Shown here: piece by piece, positions 33,833 to 41,601 of the stretch | Numbering within the stretch: position 1 is the first letter of the stretch | Layout of the letters: each line of letters begins with the position of its first letter | NCBI GenBank assembly: GCA_039185015.1 | Contig: JBCDAU010000039.1 | Location: forward strand, 1 to 52,685 | From: JBCBSZ01 sp039185015 | GTDB taxonomy: Bacteria; Actinomycetota; Acidimicrobiia; Acidimicrobiales; Poriferisodalaceae | Length of the DNA: 52,685 bases | Direction: 5' to 3' | The notes under the pieces: generated by a model | The model's database searches: none | What the model was told of the DNA's origin: nothing | What the model saw: only the letters and a program-made list of their open reading frames with translations | Translations under genes and position numbers: made by a program

Positions 33833-34933
33833 GTGTCGACCTCGGAACCGGAGCTGTCGCCCGACGTCGCCGCGGCGAAGGGACTACGAACCGGCTGGAC
33901 GACGGGCACCTGCGCGTCGGCGGCGGCCAAGGCGGCCGTCACCTGGCTGGTCACGGGTGCCGCTCCCGAGGTCGTGGAGGTCGGGCTGCCGAGCGGCGAC
34001 CGGGTCTCGTTCCCCACCGCTGACGTCGACCCGGCGACGCCGCACCGGGTCGCGATCGTGAAGGACGCCGGCGACGACCCGGACTGCACCGACGGCGCCC
34101 ACGTCACGGCGCACGTCGCGTGGGCCGAGGACGCCGCGGAACCTGTCACGCTGCGTCGGGGCGACGGCGTCGGGCTGGTCACCAAGCCCGGGCTCGGCCT
34201 CGACGTGGGCGGGCCGGCGATCAACCCGGTGCCGACCCGCATGATCGAAGCGGCGATCGCCGAGGTGACGCCCCGGCCCGTCGTCTGCACGATCTCGGTG
34301 CCGGGGGGCCAGCAGATGGCCCGCAAGACCTCGAACTCACGGCTCGGGATCGAGGGCGGCATCTCCATCCTCGGCACGACCGGGATCGTGAAGCCGTTCT
34401 CGACCGCCAGCTACCGGGCCAGCGTGGTCCAGCAGGTCGACGTGGCCGCAGCCCAGGGCTCGGACGTGGTCGTGCTCGCCACCGGGTCCCGGAGCGACGA
34501 CTGGGCTCAGGCCGAGTGGCCCGACCTCGCCCCCGTGACCTTCGTCGAGGTGGGCGACTTCACCGGCATCGCGCTGCGGCGTGCGGCCGGAGCCGGGATC
34601 GGCTCGGTCCGCTTCGTGGGGATGGCGGGCAAGATCGCCAAGCTCGCCGCCGGGGTCATGATGACCCACTTCCATCGGAGCAAGGTCGACACCGAGCTGC
34701 TCGCTCGCGTCGCCCGGGAGGTCGGGGCGAACGACACCGTGGTCGCCGCGGCGACCGCCACCAACACGGCCCGCCACTTCGCCGAGGTCTGCCTCGCCGA
34801 GGGTGACCGAGCCCCCCTGGTGCGGCTGTGCGAGCTGGCCGTGACCAACTGCCGGGCCCACACCGGTGACGCCATCGAGGCCGAGGTCGTGATGGTCGAC
34901 TTCGAGGGCGTCGAAGAGATCGCCCGTGGCTGA
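33833..34933 (+). CDS. cbiD: Cobalt-precorrin-5B C1-methyltransferase CbiD
   Basis: This is a 366-residue protein. LRTGWTTGTCASAAAKAA near the N-terminus and the DAGDDPDCTDGAHV motif are diagnostic for CbiD. NPVPTRMIEAAIAEV, ARKTSNSRLGIEGGISILGT and FVGMAGKIAKLAAGVMMTHFHRS (around 34610-34680) also match. CbiD is the C1 methyltransferase of the early-cobalt route and is unrelated in sequence to CobF, so its presence argues for that route. The GTG start at 33833 is chosen since cobM ends at 33824. Its end overlaps cobL by 8 bp. Confidence 0.95.
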   Translation: MSTSEPELSPDVAAAKGLRTGWTTGTCASAAAKAAVTWLVTGAAPEVVEVGLPSGDRVSFPTADVDPATPHRVAIVKDAGDDPDCTDGAHVTAHVAWAEDAAEPVTLRRGDGVGLVTKPGLGLDVGGPAINPVPTRMIEAAIAEVTPRPVVCTISVPGGQQMARKTSNSRLGIEGGISILGTTGIVKPFSTASYRASVVQQVDVAAAQGSDVVVLATGSRSDDWAQAEWPDLAPVTFVEVGDFTGIALRRAAGAGIGSVRFVGMAGKIAKLAAGVMMTHFHRSKVDTELLARVAREVGANDTVVAAATATNTARHFAEVCLAEGDRAPLVRLCELAVTNCRAHTGDAIEAEVVMVDFEGVEEIARG

Positions 34934-36149
34934 GGCGAGCGCTCCGCCCGTCGCCGTCGTCGGGCTGCACGGCGGCTACTGCTTCGGACCCGAGGCCGAG
35001 CGTGCGCTCGTCGACGCCGACGTCCTCGTCGGGGCGGCCCGGCAGCACGACGCCGTCGCCGCGCTCGATCGGGCGGTGCCGCTGACCGGGGAGCGGGTCG
35101 AGCTGTTCGGTCCGCTCGACGAGGTCATCGATCTCATCGGCGAGCGCCGGGAGCGGGGCCAGCGGGTCACGATGTTGGCCAGCGGCGACCCCGGCTTCTT
35201 CGGCATCGAGCGGTTGCTCGTCGGCCGGTTCGGTGACGCCGTCGAGGTGCATCCGGCACCGTCGTCGATCGCTCTCGCCTTCGCTCGGGCCCAGGTCCAC
35301 TGGGACGACGCCGCGGTGGTGTCGGTGCACGGCCGCTCGCTGGAGCGCGCCCTGCCGCACATCCTGGCGGCCCCGAAGGTCGCCGTCCTCGTGTCGGCCT
35401 CGACGCCGCCCGAAGCGGTGGGTGCCGCCCTGCTCGACGCCGGGTCGACGCACCGGCAGGTCGTCGTGTGCTCACGACTCGGCGAGGTCGACGAGTCGAT
35501 CGTGCGCACCGACCTCGAGGGGTTGGCCGCCGGCACCTTCGACCCGCTGTCGGTGGTGGTGCTGACGAGCGAAGCGCAGCCGATGGACGTCAACGCCATC
35601 GTCGCCTGGGGCCGGCCGGTCTCGGCGTACCGACACCGAGCGAGCATGATCACCAAGCCCGAGGTCCGGGCGGCGGTGCTGAGCAAGCTGGACCTCTTCG
35701 GAGCGGCGACGATGTGGGACATCGGAGCGGGGAGCGGGAGCGTGGCGATCGAGGCCGCCCGGCTCGCACCCGGCTGTCGGGTGATCGCTGTCGAGCGGGA
35801 GGCCGAGGACTGTGAGCGCATCCGGGCGAACGCCAGCCGGGTCGCCGTCAGCGTCGTGCACGGCTCGGCCCCCGAGGTCCTCGTCGGGCTGCCCGATCCC
35901 GATCGGGTCGTCGTCGGCGGCGGCGGCATCGACGTCTTCCGGGCCGCCCGCGTCCGTCTCCGTCCGGGCGGCGTGATCGTCGCGACCTTCGCCACCCTCG
36001 GCACCGCCACCGCGGCGATGGACCTCCTCGGCCCGTCCGGCGAGCTGGTGCAGATCAGCGTCAACCGAGGTGTGCCCATCGGAGCCGACGGTCAGCTCCG
36101 CCTCGCGGCCGACAACCCCGTGTTCGTCGTCCGGGGGTCCCATGGGTGA
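34926..36149 (+). CDS. cobL: Precorrin-6Y C5,15-methyltransferase/decarboxylase (CobL, CbiE-CbiT fusion)
   Basis: This is a 407-residue two-domain enzyme. The N-terminal CbiE-like tetrapyrrole methyltransferase domain (residues 1-200) has LASGDPGFFGIERLL and VSVHGRSLERALPHI. The C-terminal CbiT-like Rossmann methyltransferase domain (about 235-407) has MITKPEVRAAVLSKLDL and MWDIGAGSGSVAIEAARLAP for SAM binding. It methylates C5 and C15 and removes the ring C acetate carboxyl. The GTG start overlaps cbiD by 8 bp, and its end overlaps cbiG-cobJ by 8 bp, so the genes are tightly coupled. Confidence 0.95.
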   Translation: MAEASAPPVAVVGLHGGYCFGPEAERALVDADVLVGAARQHDAVAALDRAVPLTGERVELFGPLDEVIDLIGERRERGQRVTMLASGDPGFFGIERLLVGRFGDAVEVHPAPSSIALAFARAQVHWDDAAVVSVHGRSLERALPHILAAPKVAVLVSASTPPEAVGAALLDAGSTHRQVVVCSRLGEVDESIVRTDLEGLAAGTFDPLSVVVLTSEAQPMDVNAIVAWGRPVSAYRHRASMITKPEVRAAVLSKLDLFGAATMWDIGAGSGSVAIEAARLAPGCRVIAVEREAEDCERIRANASRVAVSVVHGSAPEVLVGLPDPDRVVVGGGGIDVFRAARVRLRPGGVIVATFATLGTATAAMDLLGPSGELVQISVNRGVPIGADGQLRLAADNPVFVVRGSHG

Positions 36150-37797
36150 GGTCCTGACGGTGACGATCACCGAACGGGGTCGGGAGCTGGCCCGGCGGCT
36201 GCCCTTCGAACACGAGCACGGGCAGCTCGCCGACACGGTCCGGACTCGCTGGCACGACACGGCCGGTCTCGTGCTCGTGTGCGCGGTCGGCATCGCGACA
36301 CGGGTCGTCGGTCCGCTGCTGTCGGACAAGCGTGACGATCCGCCGGTCGTCGTCGTCGACGACGCCGGTCGCTTCGCCGTGCCGTTGGCGGGCGGTCATC
36401 GCGGTGCCAATGACCTCGCCGTCGACGTCGCCTCGCTGCTCGGCGCCGCGCCGGTCGTCACCACCGCCACCGACGGGCGCGGGGAGGTCGCACTCGACAC
36501 CCTTCCCGGGATCACCGCCGTCGGCGACGTCGCCGCGGTCACCCGGGCGTTGCTCGACGGCGCCCCCGTCGCCCTCGACGACGAGCTCGGCTGGCCGCTG
36601 CCCATCGGGCCGGTCGGCCCCGTCGAGGAGGCCGAGCACCACATCCTCGTCACCGACCGCGACCGGGCACCGGGAGCCCACGAGGTCGTGCTCCACCCGT
36701 CGTCGTTGGTGGTCGGGGTCGGCGCTTCGTCCGATGCGCCGGCCGAGGCGGCGGCCGAGTTGCTCGACGAGGTGCTGCGGACGCACGGCTTGGCTCGTGC
36801 CTCGCTCGCGGAGGTGGCGACGATCGACCGGCGCGCCGCCGACCCGGTGGTCACGGCACTCGAGCTGCCGATCCGGTCCTTCGCCGCCGGCGAGCTGGCG
36901 TCGGTCGACGTACCGAACCCGAGCGACGTCGTCCGGACCGAGGTCGGCACCGGCTCGGTGGCCGAGGCGGCCGCGCTGCTCGCCGCTGGTCCCGACGGCG
37001 AGCTGGTGGTCGAGAAGCACAAGGGGACGACCGCCACCGTCGCCATCGCCCGACGGGCCCGCCCCGTCGGCGAGGTGATGGTCGTCGGTCTCGGGCCGGG
37101 CCACGCCAGACACCGCACGCCCGAGGCGGTGGCGGCCATCCGCTCGGCAGACGTCGTGATCGGGTACTCCGTCTACGTCGACCAGTGCGACGAGCTGCTC
37201 TCGCCCCGCCAGGAGGTCGTTCGGAGCCCGATCGGCGCCGAGGCTGATCGCTGCCGAGAGGCCACCCGGCGGGCCGCCGGTGGCCAGCGGGTGGCGCTCG
37301 TGTGCTCGGGCGATCCCGGTGTCTTCGCCATGGCCACCCTCGTCTTCGAGGTCGCTCCCGAGGTCGGCAGCCCGCCGGTCCACGTCGTCCCCGGGGTCAC
37401 GGCGAGCCTGGCCGCCTCGGCGCTGCTCGGTTCACCGCTCGCCCACGACCACGCGCTCGTGAGCCTCTCGGATCTGCTCACGCCCTGGCCGGTGATCGAG
37501 CGTCGCATCGAGGCGGTCGCTGCCGCCGACATGGCGGTCGCGTTCTACAACCCCCGGTCGCAGCGGCGGACGACGCAGCTCGAGCGGGCGGCCGAGATCC
37601 TGCGCCTCCACCGTCCCGGATCGACGCCGGTCGGGATCGTCGTCAACGCGACTCGGCCGGGGGAGCAGGTGCACCTCACGACACTCGCCGAGCTCGACGC
37701 CGCCCGTGTCGACATGTTCTCGATCGTGGTCGTCGGATCGTCGACGACCGAGCTGCGCGACGGAAGGATGGTGACCCCTCGTGGCTACGACGTCTGA
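36142..37797 (+). CDS. cbiG-cobJ: CbiG-CobJ/CbiH fusion: cobalt-precorrin-5A hydrolase and precorrin-3B C17-methyltransferase
   Basis: This is a 551-residue bifunctional protein. Residues 1-300 are CbiG: VCAVGIATRVVGPLLSDKRD, VVVDDAGRFAVPLAGGHRG and the C-terminal CbiG_C part with VVGVGASSDAP and VVEKHKGTTATVAIARR. CbiG opens the ring A lactone and releases acetaldehyde. Residues about 310-551 are CobJ/CbiH: MVVGLGPGHARHRTPEAV, VCSGDPGVFAMATLVFE, AVAFYNPRSQRRTTQLERA and MVTPRGY at the end. It methylates C17 and contracts the ring. The CbiG part supports the early-cobalt route. The ATG at 36142 overlaps cobL. Fusion of consecutive activities could channel unstable intermediates. Confidence 0.95.
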   Translation: MGEVLTVTITERGRELARRLPFEHEHGQLADTVRTRWHDTAGLVLVCAVGIATRVVGPLLSDKRDDPPVVVVDDAGRFAVPLAGGHRGANDLAVDVASLLGAAPVVTTATDGRGEVALDTLPGITAVGDVAAVTRALLDGAPVALDDELGWPLPIGPVGPVEEAEHHILVTDRDRAPGAHEVVLHPSSLVVGVGASSDAPAEAAAELLDEVLRTHGLARASLAEVATIDRRAADPVVTALELPIRSFAAGELASVDVPNPSDVVRTEVGTGSVAEAAALLAAGPDGELVVEKHKGTTATVAIARRARPVGEVMVVGLGPGHARHRTPEAVAAIRSADVVIGYSVYVDQCDELLSPRQEVVRSPIGAEADRCREATRRAAGGQRVALVCSGDPGVFAMATLVFEVAPEVGSPPVHVVPGVTASLAASALLGSPLAHDHALVSLSDLLTPWPVIERRIEAVAAADMAVAFYNPRSQRRTTQLERAAEILRLHRPGSTPVGIVVNATRPGEQVHLTTLAELDAARVDMFSIVVVGSSTTELRDGRMVTPRGYDV

Positions 37798-37987
37798 CCT
37801 GCCGCTGCTCGGCACCGTGCGCATCGATCACCGGTGCACCGCGTGTGGGAACTGCCTCATCACCTGCCCGACGGCGGCGCTGCGTCCGGCGCCCGGCCGC
37901 CCTGCCGTGGTCGACGATCGCTGCACCTCGTGCGGGGCGTGCATCGAGGTGTGCCCGGTCGACGCGATCACCGAGGTGGCCAGATGA
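37781..37987 (+). CDS. 2[4Fe-4S] ferredoxin in the cobalamin operon
   Basis: This is a 68-residue protein with two complete bacterial ferredoxin motifs, CTACGNCLITCP and CTSCGACIEVCP (CxxCxxCxxxCP). It starts at a GTG inside the end of the cbiG-cobJ gene (17-bp overlap) and overlaps cbiC by 4 bp. It must serve the pathway by position. Possible electron uses are the ring-contraction or reductase steps, cobalt reduction before adenosylation, or the reductive-dehalogenase-like protein nearby. None of these is shown by sequence. Confidence 0.92.
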   Translation: MATTSDLPLLGTVRIDHRCTACGNCLITCPTAALRPAPGRPAVVDDRCTSCGACIEVCPVDAITEVAR

Positions 37988-38598
37988 CCGGCGTGCACCC
38001 GATCGAGGTCGAGAGCTATCGGATCCTCGCCGAGCGGGTCGACCTGTCGTCGCTCGCGCCACTGGACCGGGCCGTCGTCGAGCGGATGGTCCACGCCACC
38101 GCCGACCTCTCCTTCGTCGAGAGCGCACGTATCGGCGACCGGGCGACCGCCGCCCTCCGCGACGCGCTGGTGGCCGGCGCCCCGGTCGTCGTCGACGCAG
38201 CGATGGTCGCCGCCGGCATCACCCGATACCCGACCGAGTGCTACCTGCCCCGCATCCGGGTCGCTCCCGACGGATCGACCCGGTCGGCGGCGGCGTTCGA
38301 GCTCGCAGCCGAGGAGCACCCGACTGGCGCGGTCTTCGTCTGTGGCAACGCCCCGACTGCGCTGTTCGCGCTGCTCGACCTCCACGCCGCCGGACGCGTC
38401 GAGCCGGCGGCGGTCGTCGGCTTGCCCGTCGGGTTCGTCGGTGCGGCGGAGTCGAAGGAGGCACTGTGGGCGAGCCCGTTGGCGGAGATCAGCATCACCA
38501 ACGTCGGCGAGCGCGGGGGGAGTCCCGTCGCCGCCGGCGCCGTCAACGCCATGGTCCGGGTGGCCCGGTCGGGCGACGATCCGTCGGGGGCGCGCTGA
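37984..38598 (+). CDS. cbiC: Precorrin-8X methylmutase (CbiC/CobH)
   Basis: This is a 204-residue protein of usual length. IEVESYRILAERVDLSSL at the N-terminus, ERMVHATADLSFV with the catalytic His, VVVDAAMVAAGI and VGLPVGFVGAAESKEALW are signature segments. It moves the C11 methyl group to C12, giving cobyrinate or hydrogenobyrinate. The ATG overlaps the ferredoxin stop (ATGA), and its own TGA overlaps the next ATG by one base. C-terminal GSPVAAGAVNAMVRVA is also typical. Confidence 0.95.
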   Translation: MTGVHPIEVESYRILAERVDLSSLAPLDRAVVERMVHATADLSFVESARIGDRATAALRDALVAGAPVVVDAAMVAAGITRYPTECYLPRIRVAPDGSTRSAAAFELAAEEHPTGAVFVCGNAPTALFALLDLHAAGRVEPAAVVGLPVGFVGAAESKEALWASPLAEISITNVGERGGSPVAAGAVNAMVRVARSGDDPSGAR

Positions 38599-39149
38599 TG
38601 CGCTCCGGTCTGCCCGCGGTGCTGGACGTGACTGGTCGCCGATGCGTGGTGGTCGGTGCCGGCTCGGCCGGCCGTCGGAAGGTCGACGCCCTCCTCGCTG
38701 CCGGTGCCGAGGTCGCCGTCATCGATCCGACGGGTATCGACCCGACGGGTGGACCGTCGACACCGAGCGTGGAGGTGATCGATCGGTCGTGGCAGCCCGG
38801 CGACCTCAGCGGGGCCCACCTCGTCGTCGTGGCCACCGACCGCCCCGAGGTCAACGACGCCGTCGCCGCCGAGGCCGAGGCCGTCGGGGCCCTCGTGCTG
38901 CGCTCCGACAGGTCGGGTGACGGGCATCTCACCCTGCCGGCGGTCGCCCACCGCGCGTCGGTGCGCGTGGCCGTCGACACCGGTGGTGACAGCCCGGCCG
39001 TGGCCGCCGTGATCCGTGACGAGATCGACCGGTTCCTCGACGTCGAAGGCGACCGGTGGGACGAGCTGGCCCGCTGGGCGGCCGAGCGCCGACCGGCGTC
39101 GGTGGCCGAGGTCGAGGCCCGCCTCGCCGAGCTGCGAGGCTCGGCGTGA
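38598..39149 (+). CDS. Precorrin-2 dehydrogenase (Met8/SirC/CysG N-terminal type)
   Basis: This is a 183-residue protein with an NAD-binding site CVVVGAGSAGRRKVDALLAA and VVVATDRPEVNDAVAAEA, then the small C-terminal dimerisation part with HRASVRVAVDTGGDSPAVAA. It oxidises precorrin-2 to sirohydrochlorin with NAD, which is the substrate of CbiX. It may or may not also chelate metal; the Met8-type catalytic Asp cannot be judged here. It is coupled to cbiC (1-bp overlap) and cobA (GTGA overlap). CysG-like activity is thus split over two genes. Confidence 0.92.
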   Translation: MRSGLPAVLDVTGRRCVVVGAGSAGRRKVDALLAAGAEVAVIDPTGIDPTGGPSTPSVEVIDRSWQPGDLSGAHLVVVATDRPEVNDAVAAEAEAVGALVLRSDRSGDGHLTLPAVAHRASVRVAVDTGGDSPAVAAVIRDEIDRFLDVEGDRWDELARWAAERRPASVAEVEARLAELRGSA

Positions 39150-39892
39150 CCGTCTATCTCGTCGGTGCGGGGCCCGGTGATCCGGAGCTCATCACCGTGA
39201 AGGGTGCCCGGGTGCTCGCGAGCGCCGAGGTGCTCGTCCACGACCGACTCGTGAGCCCCGAGCTGCTCGAGCTCGCCCCGCCCGGCTGCGAGCGGATCAG
39301 CGCAGCGAAGGCACCCCGCAAGCCCACGATGACCCAGGACGAGATCAACGCCCTCCTCGTCGAGCGAGGCCTGCGAGGCCAGTCGGTCGTGCGCCTGAAG
39401 GGTGGAGATCCGTGCGTCTTCGCCCGCGGTGGCGAGGAGGCCGCTGCGCTCATGGCCGCCGAGGTGCCGTTCGAGATCGTGCCCGGGATCAGCTCGGCCA
39501 TCGCCGCGCCGGCCTACGCCGGGATCCCGGTCACGCTGCGCCACGAGGCGCTGTCGGTCACGATCGTCACCGGCCACGAGGACCCGGCCAGCGGGCGGAC
39601 CGTCGACTGGGAGTCCATCGCCCGGACCGGCGGCACGATCGTCGTGCTGATGGGAGCCGGTCGGGCCGCCAAGATCGCCGCCCGACTCGTCGGCGCCGGT
39701 CTCGACGGGGCCACACCGGCTGCCTGGGTGAACTGGGGAACCACGCAACGACAGACGGTCTGGCGGGGCCCGCTCGCCGAGCTCGGGGTCGAGCCGGTGC
39801 CGACCCCGTCGGTGCTCGTCGTCGGTGTCGTGGCCGGGGTCGACGTCAGCTGGTTCGCCGAGCTCGGTCGATCGGCGACGTCGGCCTCCTGA
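39146..39892 (+). CDS. cobA: Uroporphyrinogen-III C-methyltransferase (CobA/SUMT)
   Basis: This is a 248-residue enzyme. VYLVGAGPGDPELITVKGAR, LVHDRLVSPELLELAPPGC, VVRLKGGDPCVFARGGEEA, VPGISSAIAAPAYAGIPVTL and VTGHEDP are the SUMT motifs. It adds methyl groups at C2 and C7 of uroporphyrinogen III to give precorrin-2, the branch point from heme to corrinoids. It is the last gene of the operon that begins with cobI. The GTG start overlaps the dehydrogenase gene. Confidence 0.95.
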   Translation: MTVYLVGAGPGDPELITVKGARVLASAEVLVHDRLVSPELLELAPPGCERISAAKAPRKPTMTQDEINALLVERGLRGQSVVRLKGGDPCVFARGGEEAAALMAAEVPFEIVPGISSAIAAPAYAGIPVTLRHEALSVTIVTGHEDPASGRTVDWESIARTGGTIVVLMGAGRAAKIAARLVGAGLDGATPAAWVNWGTTQRQTVWRGPLAELGVEPVPTPSVLVVGVVAGVDVSWFAELGRSATSAS

Positions 39893-39966
39893 ACCCGCCC
39901 GGTCGGGGCCGGCTCCGCCCGCGCGCCCGGTGGTTCACGCCGACCGGATGATCACGTGTTGTGGCG

Positions 39967-39997
39967 CCAGCTGTTGCCTGTCGTTCGCAACAGCTGG
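39967..39997. promoter_or_regulatory. Perfect 11-bp inverted repeat before the gene at 40010
   Basis: CCAGCTGTTGC (39967-39977) and GCAACAGCTGG (39987-39997) are perfect inverted arms with a 9-bp spacer, ending 12 bp before the ATG at 40010 and 74 bp after cobA. There is no T-run, so an operator or 5' mRNA hairpin is as likely as a terminator of the cobI operon. Confidence 0.5.
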
Positions 39998-40009
39998 GAA
40001 CCTCGACCG

Positions 40010-40492
40010 ATGCTCGACCCGGATCGGCCCGCCACGGCACCCGTCAGCGTCGAGACCTTCGGACTCCGGCTCGAGCGCGGCGTGCTCGCCGCTCGACGGG
40101 TCACCTCCGCGCTGCGGGGCGACCCCGACGATGATGCCGCCCGCGCCATCGGCCTCGATGCCGGCACGCTGCCGGGCGCCGTGCTCCACTCCACGTCGTG
40201 GCGATGGGAGTGCGGCGAGATCGTCCTCACCTACGTCTGCTGCCCCGATCCGCTCGATCACGACGCGTGTCTGGTTCCACCGGAACACGGCCACCCGGGG
40301 CCATCCGAGCCGACGCTGCCCGGTGCCGGGCCGACCTCGGTGGGTCAGGTCCTCCACCACGGCATCGATCATCTCGCCTGGCTCGCCGACCACCACGACG
40401 ATCTGGTCGAGGCGTCACGCCACACCCATCCGGAGCTGTGGAGCCGCATCACCCAGGCCGGTCGCCACCGCGCCGGGCAGCTGCGGCACTGA
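40010..40492 (+). CDS. Conserved hypothetical protein
   Basis: This is a 160-residue soluble protein with no recognised family. It has VETFGLRLERGVLAARRVTS, a beta segment HSTSWRWECGEIVLTYVCC and a C-terminal His-rich helical part, GQVLHHGIDHLAWLADHHDD. The several His, Asp and Cys residues could bind a metal, which would suit a B12 neighbourhood, but this is speculation. The ATG at 40010 is preferred to the upstream in-frame TTG at 39956, which would include the strong inverted repeat. Confidence 0.6.
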   Translation: MLDPDRPATAPVSVETFGLRLERGVLAARRVTSALRGDPDDDAARAIGLDAGTLPGAVLHSTSWRWECGEIVLTYVCCPDPLDHDACLVPPEHGHPGPSEPTLPGAGPTSVGQVLHHGIDHLAWLADHHDDLVEASRHTHPELWSRITQAGRHRAGQLRH

Positions 40493-40651
40493 GCTCATTC
40501 CCGGCGTGGGTCCCGGAGCCCACGCCTCCTCCCGGTGTCCTCGGCCTGGCGGCCTGCGGCCCGGGCCGTGCTCGCTCCCGTTTCGCCGCGCGTCGTGGTT
40601 CGGTCCGGAGGCGAGCACGGTCCTCGCCCTCTCGCCTGGCAGGCTGAGGTG

Positions 40652-41353
40652 ATGGTGCAGAAGCCGCCGCCCTGGGCACTCGTCAAGGAGCTGGGTGCCC
40701 GCGGTCAGGTCCGCCGTCTGGCGATGGCCGCGCCGAGGCTTCAACGGGCACCGCGGGGCGATGGTCCGGTGCTCCTGGTCGCCGGCTTCGGGTCGACCGC
40801 TCCGAGCCTGGTACCGCTGCAGACCTACCTCCGCTCGCTCGGCCACGACGCGCACACCGCCGAGCTCGGCTCGGTCGGCCGGGACCTGCCCGCCGAGGTC
40901 GATGCGCTCAGCGAACAGATCTCGGCGCAGGCCGCCTCAGCGGGCGGGGAACCGGCGATCGTCGGATGGAGCCTCGGTGGTGTGGTCGTCCGGGAGGCCG
41001 CTCGGGAGGTCGGTATGCTGATCCGGCGAGCGATCACGTTCGGCACGCCGACGCAGGGCGGGCCGTCGGCGATGGCGCTCGCTGCCTTCTACGGCGAGGC
41101 CCGCCTCGCCGAGATCGAGGCCTGGCTCGACCTCCGCCGCCACGATCCGATCCGCGTCCCCCTCACCACGATCTGGTCGGCCATGGACGGCGTCGTCGCC
41201 GAGTACGCCCGCCACGACGATCTGACCCCGTCCGTCGATCACGTCGAGGTCCAGAGCACCCACCTCGCCATGGCCCTCGACCCCGATGTGTGGCTGGTCA
41301 TCGCCGATCGTCTGGCCCGTGGCGGCCGTTCGGCGGACGTCGCCGTCGGCTGA
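40652..41353 (+). CDS. Alpha/beta hydrolase (esterase/lipase-like)
   Basis: This is a 233-residue protein. VLLVAGFGSTAPSLVPLQTY has the oxyanion-loop glycines, VGWSLGGVVVREAA has the nucleophile Ser in GWSLG, TIWSAMDGVV fits the acid strand and STHLAMALDPD places the catalytic His. No signal peptide is visible, so it is probably cytosolic. Similar proteins are annotated as lipase or esterase family; the substrate is unknown. It ends about 40 bp before the cobalamin riboswitch and appears independent of the B12 pathway. The upstream 159 bp hold a long-range inverted repeat (CCGTGCTCGC at 40566-40575, GCGAGCACGG at 40611-40620) of unclear meaning. Confidence 0.85.
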   Translation: MVQKPPPWALVKELGARGQVRRLAMAAPRLQRAPRGDGPVLLVAGFGSTAPSLVPLQTYLRSLGHDAHTAELGSVGRDLPAEVDALSEQISAQAASAGGEPAIVGWSLGGVVVREAAREVGMLIRRAITFGTPTQGGPSAMALAAFYGEARLAEIEAWLDLRRHDPIRVPLTTIWSAMDGVVAEYARHDDLTPSVDHVEVQSTHLAMALDPDVWLVIADRLARGGRSADVAVG

Positions 41354-41389
41354 GCGGGGGCGAACGCTCCGAGGAGGAGGTCGGATCGG

Positions 41390-41508
41390 TGGTGCTACGG
41401 TGCCGCCGTCGGCGGTGAGCGAAGTCCGGTGAGAGTCCGGCGCTGTCCCGCAACGGTGGTCCTCGGCTCCTGTGGTCCGAGGCGAGCCCGGTCGCCTCGC
41501 TGCCGACG
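41390..41508 (+). promoter_or_regulatory. Cobalamin riboswitch upstream of cobO
   Basis: GAAGTCCGGTGAGAGTCCGG and GCGCTGTCCCGCAACGGT are the conserved core (P5-P6) of the cobalamin aptamer. They are followed by the stem CCTCGG/CCGAGG (41461-41482) and a degenerate B12 box GAGCCCGGTCGCCTCGCTGC near 41483-41502. The boundaries are approximate. Binding of adenosylcobalamin would lower expression of cobO and the two genes after it. Confidence 0.85.
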
Positions 41509-41571
41509 ACAGACACCGGAGCCTGCGAGGACGGGCCTCTCGTCGGTTCCCCCGGACTCCGCACGAGCACC

Positions 41572-41596
41572 GCCTCCTCGCAGCAGACGAGGAGGC
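41572..41596 (+). promoter_or_regulatory. Ribosome-binding-site sequestering hairpin of the cobO riboswitch
   Basis: GCCTCCTCG (41572-41580) pairs perfectly with CGAGGAGGC (41588-41596). The second arm contains the GAGGAGG ribosome-binding site, six bases before the cobO ATG. Formation of this hairpin would block initiation, so the riboswitch probably acts on translation. Confidence 0.7.
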
Positions 41597-41601
41597 CGTC
41601 G

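Noticed and set aside
39956..40009. TTG start at 39956 for the hypothetical protein
   Set aside because: The first codons would run through the 11-bp inverted repeat; the ATG at 40010 is the simpler start.
40566..40620. Inverted repeat CCGTGCTCGC/GCGAGCACGG as a terminator
   Set aside because: The loop is 35 bases, with no T-run; it may be chance in GC-rich DNA, so it is mentioned only with the adjacent gene.
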